Assembly: GCA_940337035.1 (NCBI GenBank)
Contig: CALNHX010002781.1
Location: 62,001-126,000, forward strand
Direction of reading: 5' to 3'
Source: Agriotes lineatus
Taxonomy: Eukaryota; Arthropoda; Insecta; Coleoptera; Elateridae
DNA length: 64,000 nucleotides
The notes beneath the pieces are model-generated. The model was not told the DNA's origin and made no database searches. It saw only the letters and a list, made by a program, of their open reading frames with translations. The translations under genes and the position numbers were made by a program. Of the stretch, positions 12,201 to 21,935 are shown in pieces. Within the stretch, counting starts at the first letter, position 1. Every line of letters begins with the position of its first letter.

Positions 12201-15097
12201 GTCCTGTAATTTCAGATGGCTGACACTCATTTGATAAATGTAAAAATATAACAATATTTTACTTTAATACGTTGTAATTTGACTACAAAACTAGTCACAA
12301 ACTGAATATACATTGCAGCAAACAGGCAAGTCGTTCTTTGGCCGATCAGTTTTACCGTAGTACCAAGTTTTTCTTGTTCTGGGACGTTCCATCGTATGTT
12401 TTATAGTTCATTTTCTAAGGTTGCTAAGGTGTTCTTTCAGTTTGCTCGTACTTATATGCAAGTTGCATTTTGTGCGACCTTCTGAACCCTTGCATCTGTT
12501 TGTCTGAGGTAATTTTGCGGTAAACTTGACAAGAGCAATAAACATAATGAAGATCAGTGAAAGTAGTATGTAAGGGCCCTTTTTGATTCTGGCGTTGGCG
12601 ACTTAGATTCTCCTTGTGAATGAAGTTCTACTTCTTTATTTTATTATTTATTATTAGCTTAATGGAATTTTGGGAAGAAAAGCCTACTTCACTGTGTAGT
12701 TTTCAAAAGCGAGGCAAGGTCGAAATTTTGAAGCGGCTGGCACTTCCTCCTTGCTTCTCGGTGAGCCAAGTCGACAGTTTCGCTTTGTAAGGCCGACGGA
12801 GCTTTAAAACCCCATGCCTTATTTCGAAATCCTCGAGTGTTAAGAGCTATTTATAGCTTTCTGAAGCGGTGGCACAGTTATTTCCACCGAGATGCTAAAC
12901 GTGCGAATTTAATGTTTTTACTGCATGTGATTGTGGGTCGCCCTCAGTCTCTGACAAGCTTTTATCGTTTTAGGTTTAGTGTTGATAATTAAGCGATTCG
13001 CGTAATAGGCTTGTTAAGAAACGCTATGAACCCCAAGCCATTTCGAGGTATTCGTTTGGCGCCGAGATGCAGATCTTGTGCCAACTTTACAGCTCCCCTT
13101 TGTAATAGCTGGAAAATGTTCAGGTCCTGCAAGCTTTGTCTCTCCCTCGTTGAATTCTAGTGAGACGATTGTGTTGCTGCCTCCGGAAAGCCATATGACC
13201 ATAGCTGCGTTAGGACATTATCTCTATTTTAACATTTTAATATGTGATTCGTAGTTGTATCCACAGCATAGTAATGGAGTGACCTACATATTAACTGGTT
13301 GTTATAGTAATATTAGTTATATTGATACAAATATTAGAACAATACATTAAAATTTACTCTCCAAATTATACGTTTTATTTAATGCAAGGACATGGTATCA
13401 ATATACACCTACCATTGACACCAAGGGTAGTTTCCCTTTTAATGTTTAATGCAGCAATCGAAAGGCATTTAAATATTATTTTAATGATACATGCTATGTT
13501 TTATTCCTATAAGTTTTTCAAAAGCATATCGAAAAACGTGCGTTATATTTCTCAAGTTCGAGAGTAGTTCTTCCTACCAACGTCTCACAGGCTGTACGTG
13601 AGATAGAATGGGGTTTCGCTGATACTCGCGCATTTATAACTGTATTACGATTATACACCTGACTACTATAAGTGCGCAATTTACTTTTGAGCGAAAATTT
13701 CAGTAACCTCGTTTCACTATTTAATTTTGATCATTTTATTGCTGATCTATGTCTATTATAAAAAAATGTAACATTTAACGTCAGGTTCTGTTGAATCGAC
13801 AAGCCTGGTTTAATTTCATGCGTGCAAGGCGCTATTTATTTTGATATTGTTATTTTATTTAACTGTATTCAAACAGTTCAACGATTAAAGTCTCATTCTC
13901 ATCCTTACTACCGGCATATTATGTTTTATTTGACCCAACCGATACCTGCTCGTTTTTTAGAGTATAGGTTAGTGTGACCTAGAAGCCGTAAACAGTAAGT
14001 GAGTTTTATTTAGACTGTGAATTTGACTAGTTATTGTTGTCGTTGTTGACGACTGGCGCCCTTTTGTATTTTGCTTCATTTTATTTTATTCGGTAACCTT
14101 AAGAATCATTGTCCGATCCTTACCTATGACAAGAATCGCCGAGAGTTTGAGCTAGTAAGTATTATGTTCGCCGTTTGCTAAAGGGCGGTACAAGTATTGC
14201 TTTTCATAGAAGTTCACGTTTCTAGAGATCAAGTACAGTCTGTTAAAGTTTGGAAAATTGGAAATAAAGTTAATTTAATTTGCAAGTCGATTGTGAATAT
14301 TTTATATCAAGTACTTAAACTCTAAACAGAAACAAAAGCACTGCTTATCTAACTAGCATACATAACGTGTCAATGCGTTAATTGATGTACTCTGCATTTG
14401 TGCATTTTTATTAATTATAATTGGAATACAAATAAATTGCCAACATCATTTCTCAAGAGGTTAAATTTAAACTTGAAAAAGATTTTACAATAGGTTATTC
14501 AAGTTAAATAAATATTAAATTTTAAAAAACCTTAAAAATTTCTAGGATCAAAGAAAATGCGTTTGATTTAAAACACATAATTCATTTGCATTTATCTCTA
14601 AATCTAATTTTTGACTGACTTGGTTTACTCAATTTACTTATTACTTATTGAAAGTGAATGTAATAATTTATTAAGATATTGTGAACTCACGCCAGATATT
14701 TGAACTCCAATAGGCGAATTTGAAGACGTCAACTGAGGAAGCGCGGGAGATGACCACGATAAATACATCCCTACACTTGCTGTTGAAAGTGTGGCTGTAA
14801 AGGAAAATAATATTTAAGGAAGCTAAATACTTAAATTGGAGCAAAATTTAACATACTACACAGCATCTACTAATGCAGTTATTATGGATGCAACAAAAAT
14901 ACAAATGAGAATAAACAGTGCCCATGAAAGCAACACTTTGAAGCTTTTTAAGAGAACAACAAAATGGAACATCAACGAATACAGATTTCCTAATTTGTGC
15001 AGATAATTCGAGACTTTCCAATAAACTTACCAATCGTTGCAGATAGGTATTGCATGTATCTGGACTCGCTTAATGCAGCTGTCAATGTCAACCTCAT
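3158..15097 (-). CDS. Tret1-like sugar transporter gene 1 (five exons, 3' end missing)
   Basis: Major-facilitator sugar porter of the insect Tret1 family: plasma-membrane proteins that move trehalose or other sugars down their gradient. Coding exons, in order: 15031-15097, 14691-14794, 4077-4295, 3422-3824, 3158-3292. All have GT/AG borders and join in frame to 309 codons plus one base. Visible family motifs are [11 protein letters not shown] after TM1, VDKIGRK in the TM2-3 loop, [14 protein letters not shown] near TM4, PESPYYL after TM6 and [13 protein letters not shown] in TM7. The exon for TM8-12, present in gene 2, is not found before the window edge; it may lie beyond position 1 or be lost. 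The 10.4-kb intron between exons 2 and 3 is filled with LINEs. The substrate is unknown. Confidence 0.88.
3422..3824 (-). CDS. Tret1-like gene 1, exon 4 (TM4-TM6 and central loop)
   Basis: 403 nt with acceptor GTTGCAG and donor GTTAAT. It contains [15 protein letters not shown], two hydrophobic segments, [13 protein letters not shown] after TM6, and the start of the cytoplasmic loop before TM7. Same length and phase as 23945-24347 of gene 2. Confidence 0.9.
4077..4295 (-). CDS. Tret1-like gene 1, exon 3 (TM2-TM4)
   Basis: 219 nt, exactly 73 codons, with acceptor TTTAG and donor GTAATA. It starts EEGSWVASS and carries [10 protein letters not shown], the conserved D/R-rich TM2-TM3 loop of sugar porters. 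It lies 10.4 kb from exon 2. Confidence 0.88.
4311..6220. other. Intron sequence without recognisable genes
   Basis: Part of the long second intron of Tret1-like gene 1. AT-rich and without convincing coding potential. Two perfect small hairpins sit next to each other: GGTTTGTG/CACAAACC at 4521-4542, and an 11-bp stem CTTGATTAATA/TATTAATCAAG at 4551-4581. Nothing else was recognised. Confidence 0.6.
6221..7307 (-). mobile_element. 5'-truncated RTE-like LINE, RT C-terminal half
   Basis: Minus-strand non-LTR retrotransposon. The open part 6454-7188 (244 aa) shows [28 protein letters not shown] (catalytic YADD), a [12 protein letters not shown] block and [10 protein letters not shown]. Upstream it continues in frame to about 7307 ([14 protein letters not shown]), where it is truncated. 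Downstream of 6454 the basic C-terminus ([21 protein letters not shown]) is out of frame and broken. It ends near 6221-6240 in a (GAA)n tail, the same kind of tail as the LINE at 33427-36400. It inserted into the intron of Tret1-like gene 1. Confidence 0.82.
7313..7470. repeat. Simple repeats at LINE 3' end
   Basis: (ATT)n at about 7317-7345 and (TAAAA)n at about 7430-7455 flank the 3' end of the CR1-like LINE that follows on the minus strand. Tails of this kind are usual at 3' ends of CR1-like LINEs. Confidence 0.65.
8098..9269. mobile_element. 1.17-kb GC-rich insertion with 7-bp target duplication
   Basis: Inserted into the CR1-like LINE and flanked by TTTATAT on both sides (8091-8097, 9270-9276). 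The first 350 bp contain an inverted pair around GCCATAAATATCTGA (about 8149-8166 and 8462-8478), suggesting a nested MITE. The remainder is the GC-rich minisatellite listed separately. It encodes no recognisable transposase. Ends: AAACGGGGCTGCGCGCGC on the left and GATCGTTCTTC on the right; no clear terminal inverted repeat was seen. Confidence 0.7.
8630..9170. repeat. GC-rich ~30-bp minisatellite
   Basis: About 17-18 degenerate copies of a ~30-bp unit of the type CCCCTCTCCAAGGGGGCC followed by TTCGGGGCTCCG. Each unit contains two small palindromic blocks (GGGG-CTCCG-CCCC and CC-AA-GGGG), so the array can fold into serial hairpins. Because the unit is near 30 bp and lacks stops, several frames on both strands stay open for hundreds of bases; the resulting proline/glycine/serine-rich ORFs (for example 8449-9195) are almost certainly not genes. 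GC content is far above the surrounding AT-rich DNA. Confidence 0.85.
9560..14690. other. Long intron stretch without recognised genes
   Basis: Second intron of Tret1-like gene 1. No transposase, RT or host exon was recognised on either strand. GGCGCCC words, as in primer-binding or internal sites of LTR elements, occur near 11347 and 14055, and there is a polyadenylation-like AATAAAGC at 11138, so decayed LTR-element sequence is possible but not demonstrated. Short open frames here (10161-10382, 11698-12196, 13322-13567) resemble nothing known. Confidence 0.5.
14691..14794 (-). CDS. Tret1-like gene 1, exon 2 (TM1)
   Basis: 104 nt with acceptor TTTACAG and donor GTGAGT. It encodes TM1 and the following loop with the family signature [11 protein letters not shown] and then SPIG. 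It has the same length as the matching exon of gene 2 (32985-33088). Confidence 0.85.
15031..15097 (-). CDS. Tret1-like gene 1, exon 1 (start codon)
   Basis: The start ATG is at 15097, in a CAAAATG context. It encodes 22 residues ending [10 protein letters not shown] plus one base, with donor GTAAGT at 15030. It splices in phase to GCC ACA CTT at 14794, giving the usual N-terminal cytoplasmic tail that leads into TM1. The ATG was chosen because it is the only one that joins in frame and the resulting tail resembles other Tret1 proteins. Confidence 0.8.
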
Positions 15098-15583
15098 TTT
15101 GTTTAAAACTAAATATAATAATAGAAATAAAGTTTCAATAGAACTTTGTTTAAATTGTAGAACTCATGAGTTTGACATCAATGCCGGAGAATGTACTTAT
15201 AGCAAATGTAGTAATAGTTAGTATTTCCTTATTCAATTATCTGGAAGCTGATAATGTTTACTGATACAGAATCGGTTTAGATTATAACATGTTTTTATTC
15301 GAAATATGTCACTTTAACAAAAATTCATTGTTGTTGATGGTAGTGTTACATGAATAATGCAATTATAATAACAGATTATCAGAAAGATAAGTAACAACTC
15401 GATTGAATTGGAAATTGTTAATCAGGTGTCACCACATGTTTGATTTAATACAATTAGCCATTATCACTTTCAATTAGAATTCAGTGGTTCCCAAACTTAT
15501 TTGGCCTACCGCCCCCTTTTCAGAAAAAAAATTACTCAACGCCCCCTGGAAATCTATATTCTTTAAGCGAACAAACAGAAAGA

Positions 15584-15867
15584 TATTAAGTAACAAACGA
15601 CTTCCGGGATTGGACCGTGTCATGATTGAGATCGAAGAACTCAACGTTTCGCCCACTTTTGTAAGGGACTTCATCAGGAGGAAAAAGCAAAAGAGCACGG
15701 TAACTCAACGTGTTAACCACGCCAGAAGCGAAACTCGGCTCGACTCGAGTCGTTACATCAGGAGGAAAAAGCAAAAGAGCACGGTAACTCAACGTGTGAA
15801 CCACGTCAGAGGCAAAACTCGACTAAGAGACACGGTCCAATCCCGGAAGTCGTTTGTTACTTAATGA
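15584..15867. repeat. Hairpin insertion with internal direct repeats
   Basis: Arms of about 38 bp (15584-15622 and 15828-15867), containing AAACGACTTCCGGGATTGG and its complement, bound a segment in which a block of about 50 bp (starting CATCAGGAGGAAAAAGC, at 15670 and 15750) is directly repeated. A spurious open frame (15484-15864) runs through it. Probably a small foldback transposon inside the hAT MITE. Confidence 0.72.
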
Positions 15868-16547
15868 CAATGGCCGTGAAAGCCTCAGAAAGATATTGTA
15901 GTACTGATAATTAACTATAAAAGTATTTCTACGTAGGAAATTATTTTGAAAGAATAAATTAATTGGCAATTAAAAATTACAAGGGGGTATTTACACATTA
16001 AAAGTACAACATAAACATTTGAGAATTGTTTAATGAATGGTACATTAGATACAATTACTGTTAAATTGTGAATAGTTTATTAAAAAGGTGCGAGCATATA
16101 AGTTGATTTTGTTGGGATAGTTGTTTGGTAACATCAGAACTTAGATTTTAATTTGCATTAGCTGAAAATCGGAATAACTAAAGTGAAAGCCCAACTCAAA
16201 TGATTATCTGAAAAAGTGAATTAGGAAATGTTATAATAAAATACATCATATAGAAATTTGGTATAATTATTATTGCTAGCGAAAATGATATTTTTAAAAT
16301 AGCCAATTTTTTTTCGAATTTCTAACCTGTGTTTTGAGTAAAATCAAATGTGAATACGTAATAAAAAACCTTTATTATAATGGTATTTACTTTCTGGATG
16401 ATGTATTAATGGGTGTGATAAACTAAAATTAAAGAAACGGAGAATAATAGCTATTTATAACCTCACTTCACTTTATAACACGTGTGCTAAAAGTAAACAG
16501 CTGATCCCATTTTAAACACGCTAAATCGTAAAACGACACTTTTAGTG

Positions 16548-16849
16548 TCCCGAGTGGTGTAGCTTGAACAAGCGTCCACGTTCGATCAGCAGAGTTAAGC
16601 AACGCTGTCTCTGTCTGGTCAGAACTTGGATGGGAGTTCCACGGCTGCATCTCTCGGCGTCTCGTGGTACGGCTATCACAGAAAAAAGTTGGTCCCGGCG
16701 GTCATAGAACATCATGACAGTTAGTTAGTGGGGTTGGAAGTCCTCATAACTGCACAGCGACGCCTATAATTGGCCTAACGGCTGTTGGCTGAGTGCGAAT
16801 TAAATAAATAAAAATAAATAAATAAATAAAAGCTAGCGCTAAAAGGCCT
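16548..16849 (+). mobile_element. 5S rRNA-derived SINE (SINE3-like)
   Basis: The head resembles the internal half of 5S rRNA. CGTTCGATCAGCAGAGTTAA at 16579 corresponds to the 5S stretch with the A box. GTCTGGTCAGAACTTGGATG at 16613 corresponds to the C box, where canonical 5S reads GGTCAGTACTTGGATGGG. So it carries a type 1 Pol III promoter. The tail is an AAATA-rich simple repeat (16800-16831). A 10-bp direct repeat ACTTTTAGTG at 16538-16547 and 16850-16859 is the target duplication. SINEs with 5S heads are the SINE3 class. It is not a functional 5S gene: the 5S ends are missing and the stem cannot form. Confidence 0.78.
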
Positions 16850-17159
16850 ACTTTTAGTGGTGGTCTTAGAAAAACGAATTTTAATAATGGTAAATAGTCT
16901 TTATAGAATAAATAAATCTGTAACTTGTATTTTGTGTGTTTATTTGGAAAATAATGTTACACTATATTACACAACACATGAAATATGTATGAACGGTTTT
17001 TCTAAATCTTCGTATCTTCTCTTCCTTCTCTAAGTTTTCACCGCCCCCTTATTTTTATTCACCGCCCCCCAAATGCACCCGAATCTACTATCGCCCCCTT
17101 GGATCGTTTTACCGCCCCCCAAGGGGCGGTATCGCCCACTTTGGGAATCACTGAATTAG

Positions 17160-18689
17160 ATAAAGGTCTTGCGGTAATTTAGGCATCACCACATGATTGA
17201 TGTAGCATAATTAGTCATTTTCTCTTTCAATTTCAGTTAGATAAAGGCCTTGTGGTAATGTACGTTATAGTATCGTATGTACTGTCTTCCCCTAGCTCAT
17301 AGAACGTTGCACCTGTACAATTGTTAATATTTAAGTGAAAACGATTTGTTAATTTCTTAATATGATCTGAAATTTGCATCTTAGTAGCGTACCAGAGGGC
17401 ATTCACTGCTATACTGAGTAGTTTAATTTGTAATGCTTAATTCTGTGGACTTCATTTAGTTTTTTTATTGATATGAAACCTCCAGGTGAGACGAGTATCA
17501 AGTTTATGCCTAAGCCTAAGCATTTCGCTTCTTCTGCAGGAGTGTTCCATGTTATGGTATCATTACTAATTATGGTAATTATTATTAATGATAGCATATT
17601 AATTCGTCTAAGGATAAATGTATTTCCAGTGCACTTGTCATGCTTTATTGTCATATTCCAATGCTTGAACCATTTGAAAGTGTAAGATTGCTTCTACTGC
17701 GTTTTATTCACCAGCAAAATAGTATTGTCGGCAAATAATAATCCAAGGTGGTGCTGGAAATATCATGAGTCCAAATTACTTTCCTGGGGAACTCCTGCTT
17801 GAAACAGGATTTGAGCCAGCTCCAACTGAGCTCATTTTTAATAATAAATATTTACATATTTGCCAATTTGCAGGGGTGTCCAGTAATATTTAGATTTAAG
17901 TCCCTTTGGTTAGTTTATTAGATTTTGAGTAGATTTAAGTTAAGCGCTAATAGTTCTTGCAAGCGTTGCCGGACGTTAGTGTGTTAAAACGCTAAAGAAA
18001 CATTGAATGTGACAAACTCTTGCAGAAGAGGCGCCATTCATGGTGCAACATTTAAACGGAGCAGTTTGCTCCTTTGCGCTGTCAAATTTGCCAACTTCCG
18101 AAACTGATTAAGTGCTAACCCGAGAGAACGCATTCCTTTACAGCTGTGTGTTGGTATCAAGTATTGAACAAAAACACCTCTATTATTGATAACTTCAATA
18201 AAACTTGCTTGACAAGAATGTAGCTTAACGAAAAAGAGTGCCGAAAATGTAATAAACGTGAATAGGTTTGGAATATTTTAAATATCATAAGAACCGTCCG
18301 CCTGACGGACCTTTATTTTGACCGCATTCCCATCTGGTTTGAGAATCGCTATTTGGAACCTTGACTGACATTGCAGTTAGTTCATGGAAGTTACTTTTAT
18401 TCAGCCTATAACTTGCCGTGACGTCACGTTTAGAAAGAACCGATAATGATAGGGTCCAGAGTTCAGCTGGCTCGAACCGAACTATAATCATAGTGTGTGT
18501 CTTTAATATAACAGCATTAGATTAATTACTGTTTAATTTTTTGTAAGGTGCAATGCAGTACGCGTTTTCAGAAATATAAGATTCCAAGAACCTGAAAGCA
18601 AGGTAGGCTCCGGCGACTCCTAACATAAAGCAGGTCCATTTTCCCTACACCTTAAGTGGGGCTTTACCTTGTTAGAGCCTTTCCAGTGC
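17160..18689. other. Intergenic, no recognised gene
   Basis: AT-rich spacer between the two Tret1-like genes. The first 120 bp hold the second copy of the host tandem repeat interrupted by the upstream hAT element. The short frames at 17409-17685 are complementary shadows without recognisable motifs. Confidence 0.55.
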
Positions 18690-18697
18690 ATCACTAG

Positions 18698-19719
18698 TAG
18701 GGATGGGTGAGTGACGTAAAACAGTTATGTCACGTCGTGTCACGGCGTGTCACGTCGTGAACGTGACTAATATTTGAAAATCGTGACGTGAACGTGAGTG
18801 AAAAATTTCCAAGGCGTGATTCAGTTTCACGTTAATTTCACGTTAAATATTTAATAACGAATAAAAAACTGCAGGGTGCCCCGGGTGCTGACATATTATT
18901 TTTAAATCAAAATTTTAATGTGTAGATGTGTAGATGAACTTATTATTCTAATAAAAGTAATGTTTTGTTTTTTATACTCGGCTTAACGCTGAAAATGTTG
19001 ATTAGGTTTTATTATTAAACCAAAAAAAGTATTGTGTAGATGTGTAGATGAACCTATTTTTAGAAAAGTAATGTTTTGTTTTCTATACTCGACTTAACAC
19101 TGAAAATGTTGATTACGTTTTATTATTAAACCAATTTATTGTGTACCTGTGTAGATGAACTTATTATTCTAATAAAAGTAATGTTTTGTTTTGTATACTC
19201 GCCTTAACGCTGAAAATGTTGATCTTTGTACGTAAAAGTACTTTTAAACCTACGAATTAAGTGTTGCCTAGCAACATATACCTTCTGTACTCATACGAAT
19301 AAGGGAAACGTCAATTCCAATGACAGCGTTTGGTATTAAAAGTAATGTCTTTGAAGACAGCTGCAAGAAATGTATTTGCGAGAAATCAGTATTTATCCCT
19401 TGTCGTTAGTTATTGTAGTCAATTTTTATTTGTTTCTTTTTATATCAACTATTCTGATTGCAACATATCACGTACATTATGTCACGTGCAAAACATATTT
19501 TTAGTTCTGTTTAGGGTTTTTTTCATTGGTTTTAAATTTAAACATTCTGTTTTATCTGAATTTAAATTTTGAAATAAAAACTGTGTGTCACGTCGTGAGC
19601 GGTGTGTCACGCCGTGCACGTGAGTGAACGTGAGCGTGAACGTGTGTGAACGTGAGTGTTTAAAGCAAGTGTGAAACGTTCGTGACGTGAGCGAAAACTC
19701 ACTCACGCGCCCATCTCTA
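18698..19719. mobile_element. hAT-type MITE (1.02 kb) with perfect 8-bp TSD
   Basis: Ends TAGGGATGGGTGAGTGA and, inverted, TTAGAGATGGGCGCGTGAGTGA. They are flanked by a perfect 8-bp duplication ATCACTAG (18690-18697 and 19720-19727), diagnostic of hAT. Both subterminal regions are packed with the words GTCACG/CGTGAC in clusters, possible transposase-binding repeats. The interior has three tandem copies of a ~110-bp unit (18925, 19035 and 19140; each includes AAAGTAATGTTTTGTTTT and GCTGAAAATGTTGAT). No transposase. Confidence 0.9.
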
Positions 19720-19727
19720 ATCACTAG

Positions 19728-20520
19728 TCTTTAAAAATAACAAGAATAATTCACCTTTTATGCGTCTCTACGGATTTGACATTCGCATGTAACCACCTGT
19801 GTTTTCAGTTTAAAAGCACGCCCATCCCATCTGAGTGAGCCGGTTGTACCTGCAAGTTTGTTACAAGTGGGAGTGGCGTTCCTAAAGAGGAAATTATTAA
19901 AAGAAGTTGCATGCGGCAAAGTCGGAAATTGGAAGATATTTGGGTATGGTATACAAAGAGTGACTTTGAAAATTAAAACGCATGTGTTCAAAATCTTATT
20001 GTTTCAGGACAGTTAAGGAATATTTAAAAAGTCAAAGTAAGCGTTTATTGAATGATATTATATTGTGTAATAAGGTGTGAAAATTGGTAGAACAGTTTTC
20101 ATCTCTACGATATTAGAGACGTTGAATTATTGTTTTATTTTAGTCATTCTAAAAAACTATAACGTTTTTCTTTTTTGTGGCTAATGACAACTTTCCAACG
20201 TAGTAACATTATTTCGACAAACATTTCGTGGTTTGGGGCCAACAAGGATATAATTTTACCTACACGATACTATATGTAACTGCTCAGAAATGAAGCGATA
20301 AACTAGTACCATCGCGATTTCCATTGTGTTTTTCCTCATCATTTCGTCTTCATCGCTAAATATTCTTTTGATACGATAAGGAATTTTTATCTTATCTACT
20401 TAGCTACAAAAGAGGACACCCATACATGCCCCATTGTTTATTCTGAAACACATAGAGCGCACCGCTAAATTGATATTCGAATAAATGAATTCAATAGTTG
20501 AGAGCATTTATTTCATATTC
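19728..20520. other. Intergenic, no recognised gene
   Basis: AT-rich. The 60 bp before 20521 and the sequence after 21820 contain ATTCGAATAAAT words like those of hAT MITEs elsewhere in the window, and 21821-21935 ends in CCATCACTAAT. An older hAT element may therefore enclose the piggyBac insertion, but its left end was not found. Confidence 0.45.
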
Positions 20521-20524
20521 TTAA

Positions 20525-21816
20525 CCCTAGAACGCATAGGTGGCGTCATATGAGACACCACCTAGTTTACTATCTAGTTTTTAGTGATTTGCTGTGATGT
20601 TATCATATTCATATTTTCAGTACCTCTCCAGAAGATTATTGTTGATATATCTCTCTCATTTTTAATTTCCAAAAATTGTTACAAACTTTATAATTAGTTC
20701 TTTATTTACTTGGTGTCGTATATGACGCCATCTATGCAATCACGTAACAAGTTTTCTCGGTAGGTGTTGGTCGGAAACAACTTGCCATCTGCCAGTTTAT
20801 GTAGATATATTTCATAGTAACGTAATGCGAAGTGGAATTTGTTAATGGTAATTATCACTACTGTGTTTATAGGATGGCCAGTTAGTTATTATACTTGAGC
20901 CACCGAACAGATAGAGTCGTCCAGGCAACCAAAATAACATATTACAAAGGTCACTCGATAATATTTTAACTATAATTACTAAAAGGAACAGAGATGGCGA
21001 CCCTTATGATTAGAACTAATTTGAATTGACATTAAATAGCTTTTTGAGGTTATGATGCAAATATCGAGAGATCCAAAAAAATTAATCCTTTGCGGGCTAT
21101 GGAAATTCAAACGTATGAATATGTTGGTAGCACTGTAAGTCTATGTCAAATTCGAGGTTAGCAGATTAGGTTTTGCGTCAGTCTGTGTCAAAACTGACGC
21201 AAAACCTAACCTGATAACCTGCAGTGTAATTTATGTGCTAAACAGAGATTACCGAGTGATTTTTTAAAAACTCAATTTCAGCAGGCCCTGAGTAGCCTGA
21301 TTCAGTTGGCAGTACTGAAATGTATTGTTTGTGACATTGTAAGTTTATGTCAAATTCGAAGCTAGCAGGTTAGGTTTTGCGTCAGCTTTGACACAGACTG
21401 ACGCAAAACCTAATCTGCTAACCTCGAATTTGACATAGACTTACAGTGTCACCAACAGTACACTTCAGTACTGCCAACTGATCCAGGCTATCCAGGGCCT
21501 GCTGCAATTGAGTTTTTAAAACATCACACTAGTTATTTGGCAAAACTGTTTAACGTAGATATTAGTACCTGATCAGCTCCTTAGATTTAAAAATTAATTT
21601 AGAATGTTTTTATTCATACTCATAAATAAATATTTTAACAACTTAAACTTCCGTTTTGCGCTTTAATATGCATCTATGCAGTCAAAATTGTCTTCCAGAT
21701 ATTAAAAAGGGTGTATAGTAAAGTTAAAGTGCCTCACTAAACAAAAAAAGGTGTGGTGTCCTATACGACACCACATATGCGTTAATGTAACTTTCTTAGA
21801 TGTATGCGTTCTAGGG
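20525..21816. mobile_element. piggyBac-type non-autonomous element
   Basis: Flanked by TTAA on both sides (20521-20524, 21817-21820), with 13-bp perfect inverted termini CCCTAGAACGCAT / ATGCGTTCTAGGG. Subterminal GTGGCGTC/GACACCAC repeats follow on each side (20550 and 21760). TTAA target sites plus CCCT... ends are the hallmark of piggyBac. It is 1.29 kb and has no transposase. A complex palindromic insertion occupies 21060-21540. Confidence 0.92.
21060..21540. repeat. Nested palindromes inside the piggyBac element
   Basis: Outer arms at about 21259-21350 and 21431-21533 (both with CAGCAGGCCCTG or its complement and CAGTACTG) enclose an inner palindrome at 21350-21440 built on GGTTTTGCGTCAG / CTGACGCAAAACC. 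A second copy of the inner palindrome lies at 21125-21215. So there are at least two insertions of related foldback sequences. Confidence 0.75.
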
Positions 21817-21935
21817 TTAAGCAAATGGCGCATATAGGGACAACGAATAAAAGTATTCGAATAAATTCATTCGAGAGTTGGTACTTGTCATTTAGTAAGT
21901 ATTCGATAGTAAAAATCATTCGATAATGTCCATCA

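Larger units (their letters stand above)
15481..17154. mobile_element. hAT-type non-autonomous element (1.67 kb)
   Basis: The ends read TCAGTGGTTCCCAAA and, inverted, TCAGTGATTCCCAAA, a classic hAT terminal inverted repeat. Both ends continue into C-rich CCGCCCCC blocks. Flanking 8-mers ATTAGAAT and ATTAGATA are an imperfect 8-bp target duplication, as expected for hAT. It has no transposase. It carries two secondary insertions, a hairpin element at 15584-15867 and a 5S-derived SINE at 16548-16849. The insertion split a host tandem repeat of roughly 90 bp (CACCACATG...AGATAAAGG) seen on both sides. It is intergenic, upstream of Tret1-like gene 1. Confidence 0.82.

Noticed and set aside
16548..16680. 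Genuine 5S rRNA gene
   Set aside because: Only the internal half matches, the terminal stem is absent, and it has a simple-repeat tail and target duplication of a SINE.
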